Counted from the stretch's first letter, positions 1 to 6,457 are shown. The stretch is DNA of 7,741 nt from Desulfococcus sp. (GCA_024641805.1 JAHECJ010000089.1:1-7741); one strand, 5' to 3'. Notes: generated from the sequence alone by a model not told the origin. Translations and numbers: made by a program.

Positions 1-307
1 CCTGTGCGCATGACCCGAAAGACGCATGCTTTAAGAATACCGATTCTTTAAAAAATCCGCCGGATAACCGGGCATCCGGTCCAATCTGGCAGTTTTCAAT
101 GGTAACCGGCGCTTCATGCCCGATCACAGTCCCCTTCAGGATCAGTGTTTTTGCTCCAAAAACTTTACATCCGCCGTGAATGACGACCCCCTGCCCTGAA
201 ATTCTGTCGGGATTTACATCGTCACTGATTTCAACGCATTCCGGATTGGGGAGAGTCACACCTTTGCTTAACAAAGCATTTAAAATGTCATGTTTTTTAC
301 CTGTCAT
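1..307 (-). CDS. GlmU-like left-handed beta-helix (hexapeptide repeat) protein, N-terminal part
   Basis: The minus strand from the ATG at 307 stays open for 102 codons to the window edge, so the C-terminus is missing. The protein starts MTGKKHDILNALLSKGV. From about residue 35 it shows the loose hexapeptide periodicity of left-handed beta-helix proteins: short hydrophobic strands with turning Gly/Asn/Asp, for example GVVIHGGCKVFGAKTLILKG and then PVTIENCQIGPDARLSGG. A GGAG Shine-Dalgarno (313-316) lies 5 nt before the ATG and supports this start. The pattern resembles the stand-alone 'GlmU-like' proteins of Desulfobacterales, which carry a beta-helix without the N-terminal nucleotidyltransferase domain of true GlmU. 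Such helices often belong to acyl- or acetyltransferases or to sugar-nucleotide enzymes, but substrate and activity cannot be read here. It is divergent from the DHH gene. No convincing promoter was seen for it. Confidence 0.75.
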   Translation of the reverse strand, partial: MTGKKHDILNALLSKGVTLPNPECVEISDDVNPDRISGQGVVIHGGCKVFGAKTLILKGTVIGHEAPVTIENCQIGPDARLSGGFFKESVFLKHASFGSCAQ

Positions 308-393
308 GAAGGCTCCGTTGAATCTATTACGTGAAAAATTTAAATTAATATGATAGTTCTGTCGCCTTATATTTTTTTAGCCGGCGAAAATTT

Positions 394-422
394 TTAACAT
401 TGAAATCACAGCTTGTTATAAA
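394..422 (+). promoter_or_regulatory. Putative sigma-70 promoter for the DHH phosphoesterase gene
   Basis: TTAACA (394-399) and TATAAA (417-422) are separated by 17 bp. Each hexamer matches the sigma-70 consensus at five of six positions. Transcription would start near 429, leaving a leader of about 56 nt before the ATG at 485. The call rests on sequence match only. Confidence 0.5.
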
Positions 423-484
423 CCGAACGTTTTGTTATGAATTTATTATATTAACCGATACTTCAATAGCAGGGAATTAATTAT

Positions 485-1423
485 ATGGCAAACATAAATA
501 AATACAGATTGCTGACCCGCGGGGATCTTGACGGAATCGTCTGCGCGGTCTTGATCAAACATCTTGATATCATAGATGAAATCAAGTTGATCGATCATCC
601 CAGCGATATGCAGCTTGGAAATGTGAAAGTCAGCGACCGGGATATTACCACAAACCTCCCCTATGTTGACGGCGTTCATCTGGCTATTGATCACCATTTT
701 TCAGAAGCAATGCGCAATGAAAAGAACGATAAACACGTTATTGATCCTGATGCCCCATCAGCCGCCCGGGTGGTTTATAATTATTACGGCGGTAAAAACC
801 GGTTTCCGGATCTGTTTGATGATATGATGACCTGGGTTGATATCGCGGACGCCGGATTGTTCTCAAGCGACGACATATTATTCCCAAAAAGCTGGGCACT
901 CTTGAATTTTTTGCTTGATCAGCGAACCAATATCGAAAACTGGGCAAAGTTCAAAATCTCTGAAGCGCAGTTTAAATTTGATTTAATCGACTATTGCGGT
1001 AAAATGACCATTAATAAGATTCTCGAGCTTCCGGACGTAAGTCACCGAGCCAGTGTCTATTTCAAATACGAAGGTGAATATAAAAAACAGCTCAAAAAAT
1101 ATGCAACGATACATGATAATATCGTTGTACTGGATTTTCGGCATGAGGAAATCCGGTATCCGGGAAACCGGTTTATCGTCTATGCAATGTATCCGCAATG
1201 CAACGTTTCTGTTTTGCTGCGTCTTGACAAAGAAAGCGGAAAAATCCTCTTTTCTGTGGGGAAATCCATTATTAACCGGTCATCCGGCGTCAACATCGGC
1301 GAGATCATGCTGTCGCATGGCGGCGGCGGTCACCGGGCAGCCGGAGCCTGCCATCAGGATGATCCGGTTGAAGCAGAACGCGTATTTAAAGAACTCCTGA
1401 TTGCATTATCTGATAATAAGTAA
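485..1423 (+). CDS. DHH/DHHA1 family phosphoesterase (NrnA / exopolyphosphatase-like)
   Basis: This is a complete 312-residue protein of the DHH superfamily, metal-dependent (usually Mn2+) phosphoesterases that cleave short oligonucleotides, cyclic-dinucleotide products, pAp or polyphosphate. Motif I is RGDLDG (residues 12-17), the name-giving DHH motif is IDHH (68-71), and a further Asp-containing motif is VDIADAG (118-124). The C-terminal DHHA1 domain ends with the glycine-rich substrate loop SHGGGGHRAAGA (277-288). All key acidic and histidine residues look intact, so it should be active. It has no signal peptide or membrane segment, so it should be cytoplasmic. The length fits NrnA-type enzymes (roughly 310-340 residues). 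AGGGA at 471-475 lies 9 nt before the ATG. pgi follows 77 nt downstream on the same strand with no obvious terminator between, so co-transcription is possible. Family assignment is firm, but the substrate is not: members are often annotated as exopolyphosphatase without proof. Confidence 0.9.
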   Translation: MANINKYRLLTRGDLDGIVCAVLIKHLDIIDEIKLIDHPSDMQLGNVKVSDRDITTNLPYVDGVHLAIDHHFSEAMRNEKNDKHVIDPDAPSAARVVYNYYGGKNRFPDLFDDMMTWVDIADAGLFSSDDILFPKSWALLNFLLDQRTNIENWAKFKISEAQFKFDLIDYCGKMTINKILELPDVSHRASVYFKYEGEYKKQLKKYATIHDNIVVLDFRHEEIRYPGNRFIVYAMYPQCNVSVLLRLDKESGKILFSVGKSIINRSSGVNIGEIMLSHGGGGHRAAGACHQDDPVEAERVFKELLIALSDNK

Positions 1424-1487
1424 AACCTGTTGGCTGCATTTCTTTTTTTGGTTTCTCTCTTGCATGATAATTTCAAAAATAATTGTG

Positions 1488-1494
1488 AAAGGTG
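1488..1494 (+). promoter_or_regulatory. Ribosome binding site deciding the pgi start
   Basis: AAAGGTG places its AGG core 8 nt before the ATG at 1501. An in-frame GTG at 1492 would begin inside this site and has no purine-rich sequence at a proper distance upstream. The ATG at 1501 is therefore the better start, giving a protein three residues shorter than the longest open frame. Confidence 0.6.
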
Positions 1495-1500
1495 AAAATC

Positions 1501-3123
1501 ATGACAGAAAATCATTTAACATCACTCCCTGAATGGACTCAGCTTGCAGTAGAGGCCGGGCGAATGAAATTGCCTGAAAACCATTTGAAACACCTGATCA
1601 GGCATAACAATCGACTAGAGAAATTTTCCGTCACCGGGTGCGGTCTGTTTTATGATTTTTCCCGGCAGCGGCTTGATGCTGGATCATTGAGAAGTCTGAT
1701 AAACCTTGCCAATGCCAGAAAAATCAGTCTTCGTTTCAGGCAAATGATGGCCGGTGAACAGGTCAATACGACTGAAAAACGGGCTGCCTTGCATACCGCC
1801 ACGCGCAGCTTTTCAAAAGACCCGATATTTGAAAACGGCACTGACGTGATGCCTGATATCAGAAGGATCCGGGATGAGATCGGCAAATTTTCCGCTGATA
1901 TCCATTCCGCCAAAATAAGAGGATCTTGCGGAAAATCTTTTAAAGATGTTGTTGTCATAGGTATCGGCGGATCCTATCTGGGAACGGAGTTTGCCGCAAC
2001 AGCGCTTCAGGGTTCCGCTGACAAAGGAATTCGGCTTCATTTTCTGTCCAATGTGGATATTGATAATTTCGGAGCAATTGTCGATTATATTGAGCCGGAG
2101 ACCACCTTGTGGGTTGTCATCTCAAAAAGCTATACCACGGCTGAAACCCTGGCAAACACAAACCAGGTGCTTCAGTTTATGGCCGACAAAGGCCTTGATG
2201 CCAAGAATCATATTGTAACTGTAACCAGCAAGGGAAGCCCCGGTGATAATACCGCCAATCCAGTGCTGAAATCATTTCATATGTTTGATTTTATCGGAGG
2301 AAGATACAGTGTCACGTCTGCGGTGGGCGGGGTTCCTTTAAGTCTTTATCTCGGGTACGACAGGTTTGAGGAATTTTTAAAAGGGGCCGAGGAAATTGAC
2401 ATTCACGCCAATACAGCACCTGCGAATAAAAATATCCCCCTGATTGCCGCTTTGATCAGTGTATGGAACAATAATTTTCTCGGTTATCCGGCTCAGGGAC
2501 TGATCCCTTATTCTCACGCGCTATCCAAGCTTCCCGCCCATATTCAGCAGTTATCCATGGAAAGTAACGGCAAATCCGTAACCCAAAAAAGCGAAACCGT
2601 TGATTTCCCCTGTGGCAGCATTATTTTTGGCGAACCGGGAACCAATGCCCAGCATTCATTTTTTCAGCTTGCCCATCAGGGACGTCCGTTCCCGATTGAA
2701 TTTATTGGTGTTGTCAATCCCTGTCATCAAAAATATTCCGGACAATCAAAAGGTGTGACCAACCACCAGGAACTCTGGGCAAACCTCATGGCACAGCCGC
2801 AAGCCCTTGCGACCGGCAAAGACGACAGCAACCCATCAAAATTTTTTCCCGGCAACCGACCGTCTTCCACGCTTCTGATCAACGACCTGTCTCCGAAAAA
2901 TGTCGGTCGGCTTCTGGCGTTTTATGAAGCCAAAACTTTATTTGAAGCCTTTATCTGGGATATCAATCCGTTTGATCAATATGGCGTGGAACTGGGGAAA
3001 ACCATGGCCGAGGATATCCGAAGCGAGATTGCCGGAAAAAACAAAAATCCCGATTATCAGTTCGATAACCGGGATTTGATTCGAAAATTCTATTTAGAGG
3101 TGCTGTTTAATCAAAAAATATAA
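1501..3123 (+). CDS. pgi: Glucose-6-phosphate isomerase
   Basis: This cytoplasmic enzyme interconverts glucose 6-phosphate and fructose 6-phosphate in glycolysis and gluconeogenesis. The 540-residue length (from the ATG at 1501) matches long bacterial PGIs. The first SIS domain carries the sugar-phosphate loop GIGGSYLG (154-161) and SKSYTTAET (208-216). PGI signature 1 is DFIGGRYSVTSAVG (about 263-276), and signature 2 is in the segment ending PFDQYGVELGK (490-500). The expected catalytic residues are present: Arg268 in GGRYS, Glu354 in MESNGK, His385 in TNAQHS and Lys500 in GVELGK, corresponding to Glu355, His386 and Lys514 in E. coli. It lies 77 nt after the DHH phosphoesterase. GATAAT at 1466-1471 is a possible -10 but lacks a good -35. 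It converges on fabH with a 9-nt gap. Codons for residues about 516-526 also encode the fabH terminator. No terminator for pgi itself was recognised. Confidence 0.97.
   Translation: MTENHLTSLPEWTQLAVEAGRMKLPENHLKHLIRHNNRLEKFSVTGCGLFYDFSRQRLDAGSLRSLINLANARKISLRFRQMMAGEQVNTTEKRAALHTATRSFSKDPIFENGTDVMPDIRRIRDEIGKFSADIHSAKIRGSCGKSFKDVVVIGIGGSYLGTEFAATALQGSADKGIRLHFLSNVDIDNFGAIVDYIEPETTLWVVISKSYTTAETLANTNQVLQFMADKGLDAKNHIVTVTSKGSPGDNTANPVLKSFHMFDFIGGRYSVTSAVGGVPLSLYLGYDRFEEFLKGAEEIDIHANTAPANKNIPLIAALISVWNNNFLGYPAQGLIPYSHALSKLPAHIQQLSMESNGKSVTQKSETVDFPCGSIIFGEPGTNAQHSFFQLAHQGRPFPIEFIGVVNPCHQKYSGQSKGVTNHQELWANLMAQPQALATGKDDSNPSKFFPGNRPSSTLLINDLSPKNVGRLLAFYEAKTLFEAFIWDINPFDQYGVELGKTMAEDIRSEIAGKNKNPDYQFDNRDLIRKFYLEVLFNQKI
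3036..3077 (-). terminator. Rho-independent terminator of fabH, inside the pgi coding sequence
   Basis: On the minus strand the arms 3077-3064 and 3058-3045 form a 14-bp stem with a 5-nt loop (3059-3063), 55 nt past the fabH stop codon. The transcript then continues as five U, one G and six U (3047-3036), sharing three bases with the stem. In the minus-strand RNA every position pairs, with one G-U (3069 with 3053). In the plus-strand RNA the same position is an A-C mismatch and no U-tract follows. The structure therefore fits termination of fabH rather than pgi. The bases also encode pgi residues from Asn516 to Leu526. Confidence 0.8.
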
Positions 3124-3132
3124 TTTTTGCCA

Positions 3133-4143
3133 TCACATAAAACGGAAAATCATCGCTCCCCACGTCACCCCGGCCCCGAGACCGGCAAACAGTATAGTTC
3201 CTTTTTCTTTGGGGATTAATTTTTTCTCAATGACTTCATCCAGAGCAATGGGAATGCTGCCTGCAGTTGTATTACCGTATTTTTGAATATTGTTGTAAAT
3301 TTTTTCATCCGGTAAATTCATGGATTTCTGAAAAAACTGATTAATCCGCAGATTGGCCTGGTGCGGAATTACCATATCAATATCATCCAAGGTTAGTCCG
3401 GCCTTATCCAAAACGACCTGAGAGACTTCAGGAAGACGTTTTACCGCCAGCTTAAAAACATTGCGACCATCCATTTTAGGCCAGACGCGTCCATCATCAA
3501 TCATTTCATGAGTTATACGCGGGTTGAGTCTCGATGCCGGGGCCTCAACCATCAGTGCTTCGGCATAGTCGCCCTGGGCATGAAGGCTAGCTGCCAGCAA
3601 ACCCACATTTTCATCTGTCTCAACGCCTTCCAGGCAGACTGCCCCGGCGCCGTCACCAAAAATAACCGTTACATCCCTTCCCCGTGTCGCCATTTCCAGT
3701 CCGGTGCTGTGAACCTCTGCGCCGACAAGGAGAATGCGGGACGCATGACCACTTTTAATATATGCGTCAGCGATCTCCATTCCGTAGAGGAATCCGGTGC
3801 ACTGCTGGCGGATGTCAATCGCAGGTGTTGATTTCAGGCCCAGCTTGCTTTGAAGCAGGCAGCCGCTGCCCGGGAAAAAAAGATCCGGGCTTAAGGTTCC
3901 GAATATGATAAGATCTAAATCTTCAGGTACCCAGCCGGCACGGCTGAGGGCTATTTTTGAGGCTTCCAGGCCCAGGTCCGAGGCGCCGATGTTCCCTTCC
4001 TCGGATACCCAACGCCGTTCCTCAATACCGGTCCGTTGTTGAATCCATTCATCGGATGTATCCATAAATTTGGTCAGATCGTCATTTGTCACGATTCTTT
4101 CGGGCAGGTAACGGCCGGTTCCTTTGATCACCATTTTTTTCAT
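3133..4143 (-). CDS. fabH: 3-oxoacyl-[acyl-carrier-protein] synthase III (FabH family)
   Basis: KAS III enzymes condense an acyl-CoA, usually acetyl-CoA, with malonyl-ACP to start type II fatty acid synthesis in the cytoplasm. With the ATG at 4143 the protein has 336 residues. It shows the FabH N-terminal segment SDEWIQQRTGIEERR (about 30-44) and the full Cys-His-Asn triad: Cys115 in RQQCTGF, His261 in IPHQAN and Asn291 in YGNTTAGS. It ends with the thiolase-fold loop GLGAGVTWGA. The Cys-His distance is 146 residues against 132 in E. coli FabH. The difference is mainly an extended segment near residues 195-228 (ASRLNPRITHEMIDDGRVWP), so the acyl pocket may differ. A TTG at 4167 would add eight residues, but AAGGAG sits 9 nt before the ATG at 4143. 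No acpP, fabD, fabG or plsX lies beside it here. It may be the housekeeping KAS III or a paralogue with another primer preference. Confidence 0.93.
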   Translation of the reverse strand: MKKMVIKGTGRYLPERIVTNDDLTKFMDTSDEWIQQRTGIEERRWVSEEGNIGASDLGLEASKIALSRAGWVPEDLDLIIFGTLSPDLFFPGSGCLLQSKLGLKSTPAIDIRQQCTGFLYGMEIADAYIKSGHASRILLVGAEVHSTGLEMATRGRDVTVIFGDGAGAVCLEGVETDENVGLLAASLHAQGDYAEALMVEAPASRLNPRITHEMIDDGRVWPKMDGRNVFKLAVKRLPEVSQVVLDKAGLTLDDIDMVIPHQANLRINQFFQKSMNLPDEKIYNNIQKYGNTTAGSIPIALDEVIEKKLIPKEKGTILFAGLGAGVTWGAMIFRFM

Positions 4144-4152
4144 TAACTTTTT

Positions 4153-4158
4153 CTCCTT
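4153..4158 (-). promoter_or_regulatory. Ribosome binding site deciding the fabH start
   Basis: AAGGAG on the minus strand lies 9 nt before the ATG at 4143. It falls inside the longer open frame that begins with TTG at 4167, so the ATG is preferred. The next ATG at 4134 would be 18 nt away, which is too far. Confidence 0.75.
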
Positions 4159-4214
4159 CGCTGGCAAGCCTTTATCATTGCAGAATTCACTTTACTTGAC
4201 GTTTGTTAAAAAGT

Positions 4215-4242
4215 ATTTTAAAGCCCTTGACAATTATTTCAA
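4215..4242 (-). promoter_or_regulatory. Putative sigma-70 promoter for fabH
   Basis: On the minus strand TTGAAA (4242-4237) and TAAAAT (4220-4215) are 16 bp apart, each with a single mismatch to consensus. Transcription would start near 4208, giving a leader of about 65 nt. Its -35 box lies in the right arm of the inverted repeat at 4224-4245 and inside the spacer of the plus-strand promoter. Confidence 0.55.
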
Positions 4243-4245
4243 GGG
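4224..4245. repeat. Perfect inverted repeat between fabH and the antiporter (possible operator)
   Basis: CCCTTGA (4224-4230) and TCAAGGG (4239-4245) are perfect inverted copies separated by an 8-nt AT-rich centre. Each arm supplies the TTGA of one of the two divergent -35 boxes. The symmetry may simply result from two opposed promoters sharing DNA, or it may be a dimeric regulator site. No regulator gene is present nearby. Confidence 0.5.
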
Positions 4246-4254
4246 AATTCTAAT
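4227..4254 (+). promoter_or_regulatory. Putative sigma-70 promoter for the Ca2+/Na+ antiporter gene
   Basis: A consensus TTGACA (4227-4232) is followed after 16 bp by TCTAAT (4249-4254), which differs from TATAAT only at the second base. That base is normally strongly conserved, so the -10 is weak. The predicted start near 4261 leaves a short leader of about 16 nt before the ATG at 4277. An alternative -10, TAATTA (4251-4256), has an 18-bp spacer. Confidence 0.45.
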
Positions 4255-4276
4255 TATTTCATTCGGATTATAAGGT

Positions 4277-5209
4277 ATGTCGCTAAATTTGTTGATACTT
4301 GTTGTCGGGATTTTTTTGCTTTTTTTCGGTTCCAATTGGCTGGTGACCGGCGCTTCTGAAATAGCCCTGTCAATGGCCATCCGTCCGGCGGTGGTCGGCT
4401 TGACGGTGGTCGCACTCGCAACCTCCGCACCGGAATTAGTGGTGAGTCTGGTTGCAGCAGCCGAAGGCGCCAGCGGCGTTTCGGTGGGAAATATTCTCGG
4501 CAGCAATGTAATTAATATTGCCCTTGTATTGGGACTCAGTGCGCTGATTAAACCGGTAACGGTCAACCGACAGCTGGTCGTCCGGGAACTTCCGTATACC
4601 GCGGGTGCAACAATTCTCTTCTGGCTGCTGTGCATGGATGGGAATATCAACCGGTTTGACGGATTCATCCTCATCACGGTTTTAATTGTTTTTCTTATCT
4701 ATAGTGTTCTGACAGCTAATGACGGCAATAATAAAAAAATCAGTATGGGGATCAAACCTTATCTGATCAATTGGTTTCTTATTATTATCGGGTTAATCGC
4801 CGTCGCCATAGGGGCTGATTGGGTAGTGGGATCAGCCGTTTCTTTTGCCCGTTCGTTTCATTTCAGCGAACTGTTTATCGGGCTGTCGATTGTGGCCATC
4901 GGCACCTCTCTGCCGGAACTGGCAACGTCGGTTGTCGCTGCCGTCAGAAAACAAAGTGATATATCCCTGGGAAATATTGTCGGCAGCAATTTGTTTAACA
5001 TCTGTCTGGTCATGGGAGCCGTCGGCCTGATTAATCCCATTCAAATCAGCAGGAAGTTAAACTGGTTCGAGTTTCCGGCGATGGTGATTATCACTTTGCT
5101 TTTATGCATCGTTGCCTCAATAAGCCATAGAATCAACCGAATCCATGGATTAATTTTCATCCTTTGTTTTTTTGTCTATAACATTACCGCCTATATGTTG
5201 GCGCATTAA
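4277..5209 (+). CDS. Calcium/sodium antiporter, CaCA family (YrbG-like)
   Basis: This integral inner-membrane exchanger of the Ca2+:cation antiporter superfamily would export Ca2+ (or a similar cation) against Na+ or H+. It has 310 residues, almost entirely hydrophobic segments consistent with about ten helices. It contains the two inverted alpha-repeats that define the family. Repeat 1 (about 41-80) has GLTVVALATSAPEL with Glu53 and then GNILGSNVIN. Repeat 2 (about 202-241) has GLSIVAIGTSLPEL with Glu214 and then GNIVGSNLFN. Both ion-binding glutamates are present. A polar loop near 146-160 links the halves. An in-frame stop (TAA at 4271-4273) just upstream fixes the start at or after 4277, and the N-terminus aligns well with YrbG. 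The ribosome site is unusual: AAGG at 4272-4275 is only 1 nt from the ATG, and GGA at 4265-4267 is a weak alternative. Together with the short predicted leader this suggests modest expression. The ion specificity is inferred from family. Confidence 0.92.
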   Translation: MSLNLLILVVGIFLLFFGSNWLVTGASEIALSMAIRPAVVGLTVVALATSAPELVVSLVAAAEGASGVSVGNILGSNVINIALVLGLSALIKPVTVNRQLVVRELPYTAGATILFWLLCMDGNINRFDGFILITVLIVFLIYSVLTANDGNNKKISMGIKPYLINWFLIIIGLIAVAIGADWVVGSAVSFARSFHFSELFIGLSIVAIGTSLPELATSVVAAVRKQSDISLGNIVGSNLFNICLVMGAVGLINPIQISRKLNWFEFPAMVIITLLLCIVASISHRINRIHGLIFILCFFVYNITAYMLAH

Positions 5210-5211
5210 TG

Positions 5212-5236
5212 TTTAATCCACGATGATGGATTCAAA
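5212..5236. repeat. Small hairpin just after the antiporter stop codon
   Basis: TTTAATCC (5212-5219) can pair with GGATT-C-AAA (5228-5236) with one bulged C and an 8-nt loop. It begins 3 nt after the stop codon. No U-tract follows on the plus strand, so it is at most a 3'-end stabiliser or a Rho-dependent element, not an intrinsic terminator. Confidence 0.3.
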
Positions 5237-5242
5237 GGATAC

Positions 5243-5296
5243 ACTTCACACAACAAACAACAATTAGTCGCTTGCGGGAGACGAATTGAGTGAAGT
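5243..5296. repeat. Nested inverted repeats in the convergent gap
   Basis: An outer pair, ACTTCAC (5243-5249) with GTGAAGT (5290-5296), encloses an inner pair. The inner pair is CAATT (5261-5265) with AATTG (5284-5288), continued by GTC (5267-5269) with GAC (5280-5282) after one mismatch. The loop is GC-rich (5270-5279). On the minus strand the inner hairpin is followed by the T-rich run TTGTTTGTTG, a weak terminator-like arrangement for the prolyl isomerase gene more than 100 nt after its stop. Confidence 0.35.
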
Positions 5297-5318
5297 TACT
5301 GCGGAAAGCAGGATGAGG

Positions 5319-5345
5319 ATATCGGGGGTTTCTTTCTGCCGATAT
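5319..5345. repeat. Inverted repeat with an alternative pairing
   Basis: ATATCGG (5319-5325) and CCGATAT (5339-5345) pair perfectly over a 13-nt loop. The loop-side CTTTCTGC (5332-5339) can instead pair with GCGGAAAG (5301-5308) through one G-U. The two pairings exclude each other. No function is evident. Confidence 0.3.
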
Positions 5346-5356
5346 GGATATGATAT

Positions 5357-5402
5357 TCACTCAGTCAGCAATTTTAAATTTCAATAATCGCTGACTGAGT
5401 GA
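5357..5402. terminator. Strong 13-bp hairpin between convergent genes, possible terminator
   Basis: TCACTCAGTCAGC (5357-5369) and GCTGACTGAGTGA (5390-5402) are perfect inverted copies with a 20-nt AT-rich loop. The hairpin starts 11 nt after the prolyl isomerase stop codon (minus strand) and lies 147 nt after the antiporter stop (plus strand), so it is placed to serve either. Neither side has a clean U-tract. The plus side, with TTGTATCTGTTTT, is the more T-rich. The long loop is unusual for an intrinsic terminator. A small mobile-repeat remnant or an RNA-stabilising stem are alternatives. Confidence 0.5.
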
Positions 5403-5413
5403 TTGTATCTGTT

Positions 5414-6457
5414 TTACTGCTTGGGTGATTTATCCTCTGTCGCCTTGCTCTCATCGGCCGGGATTTCAATTTTATATTTCCCTTTCAGGGATTCGATGTA
5501 AGACGGAAACATTTCTTTAAACTTGTCGTCCTTTAATTTGGCTATCAGCTTTTCCTTAACGTCATCATAGGCCAGTGTTGTGGCCATTTCTTTTTCCTGC
5601 GATTTAATCAGATGGTAACCGAATTTGGTTTCAACAATACCACTGACTTCTCCAGGCTTCATAGCAAATGCTGCATCCTCAAAAGGCTTGACCATCTGCC
5701 CGCGGGTAAAGAATCCTAAATCGCCGCCTTTTGCGCTGCTCGGACAATCCGAATTTTCAGAAGCCAGTTTGGCAAAATCTCCCCCATTGTCCAGTTTGCT
5801 TTTGATGTCCTCAAGTTTTTTACGGGTATCTGCCTTAACTGCATCAGAGGCTTCGGGGTCAACTTTTAAAAGGATATGGCTGACCCGGACACGCTCAGGC
5901 ATCTGAAATTCGTCCGGATGACTGTCATAATATGTCTTTGCTTCCGCATCCGAAACTGAAATGGTGGGCATTACTTTTTCATCAATAAATTTTTGAATGG
6001 TTTTACTATCTCGAATTTGGGCCAAAATCGCATCTTCCGTGTAACCCATATCCGCTATCTGTTTTTGAAAAGCCGTTTCCGTCTCAAATTGCTTTTTAAA
6101 ATTATCAAGCTCTCCTTTAATCTCCTCAGGATCAATTTTAATTCCCTGGGCAATACTTTCCTGATAAAGAACTTGTTGATCAATCAGGCTTTTTAGAATA
6201 TTATCTTTAAATTCGATTAGTTTAGCATCATCTAAAGGGATGCCCATGCTTGCGTATCGTTCTTTGATGAGGTTGAATTTTCTTTCGAGATCAACCTGTG
6301 AAATTTCAACACCATTAACGCGGGCGATGTATTTGTCGGTGGTTTCTTTTGTTTGGTTGATCGGGGTCTTGTCTGCGGCTGATGCTGTTCCAGCAAGAAG
6401 AAGCATTGCCACCAAAAGGATCAGCAGCCAAACAGATTTTTTAATCGAAATACGCAT
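5414..6457 (-). CDS. Exported peptidyl-prolyl cis-trans isomerase, parvulin type (SurA/PpiC-like chaperone)
   Basis: This is a 347-residue secreted folding factor, probably periplasmic. Residues 1-27 form a signal peptide: positive MRISIKK, a hydrophobic stretch at 9-22 and the type I cleavage motif ASA before Ala28. No lipobox cysteine is present, so it is not a lipoprotein. A charged SurA_N-like chaperone region with many helices (about 43-165) starts IARVNGVEIS. The PpiC domain spans about 189-286: VSHILL with His194, the parvulin signature FAKLASENSDCPSSAKGGDLG (228-248) and FGYHLIK (279-285). A helical segment and a Lys/Glu/Asp-rich tail follow. GGAAGGA (6467-6473) lies 9 nt before the ATG. 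A single PpiC domain, where SurA has two, places it with the deltaproteobacterial 'peptidylprolyl isomerase' group; its clients are unknown. The gene is monocistronic in view, since the tRNA terminator upstream implies a promoter of its own, which I could not identify. Confidence 0.92.
   Translation of the reverse strand: MRISIKKSVWLLILLVAMLLLAGTASAADKTPINQTKETTDKYIARVNGVEISQVDLERKFNLIKERYASMGIPLDDAKLIEFKDNILKSLIDQQVLYQESIAQGIKIDPEEIKGELDNFKKQFETETAFQKQIADMGYTEDAILAQIRDSKTIQKFIDEKVMPTISVSDAEAKTYYDSHPDEFQMPERVRVSHILLKVDPEASDAVKADTRKKLEDIKSKLDNGGDFAKLASENSDCPSSAKGGDLGFFTRGQMVKPFEDAAFAMKPGEVSGIVETKFGYHLIKSQEKEMATTLAYDDVKEKLIAKLKDDKFKEMFPSYIESLKGKYKIEIPADESKATEDKSPKQ

Noticed and set aside
1053..1400. 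115-residue plus-strand frame inside the DHH gene
   Set aside because: It is an overlapping out-of-frame reading of the DHHA1 domain with no ribosome site of its own.
1424..1500. Terminator between the DHH gene and pgi
   Set aside because: The gap has T-rich runs but no stem-loop before them.
3124..3330. Intrinsic terminator for pgi inside the 3' end of fabH, mirroring the fabH terminator in pgi
   Set aside because: T-runs occur near 3199, 3221 and 3298 on the plus strand, but none follows a credible stem. Only the fabH direction has one.
4234..4677. 147-residue minus-strand open frame opposite the antiporter
   Set aside because: It is the antisense shadow of the CaCA antiporter. It has low-complexity Ser/Thr/Pro-rich composition and the plus frame carries all family motifs.
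5210..5290. Short peptide frame after the antiporter stop
   Set aside because: The frame is about 26 codons with no start codon and no ribosome site.
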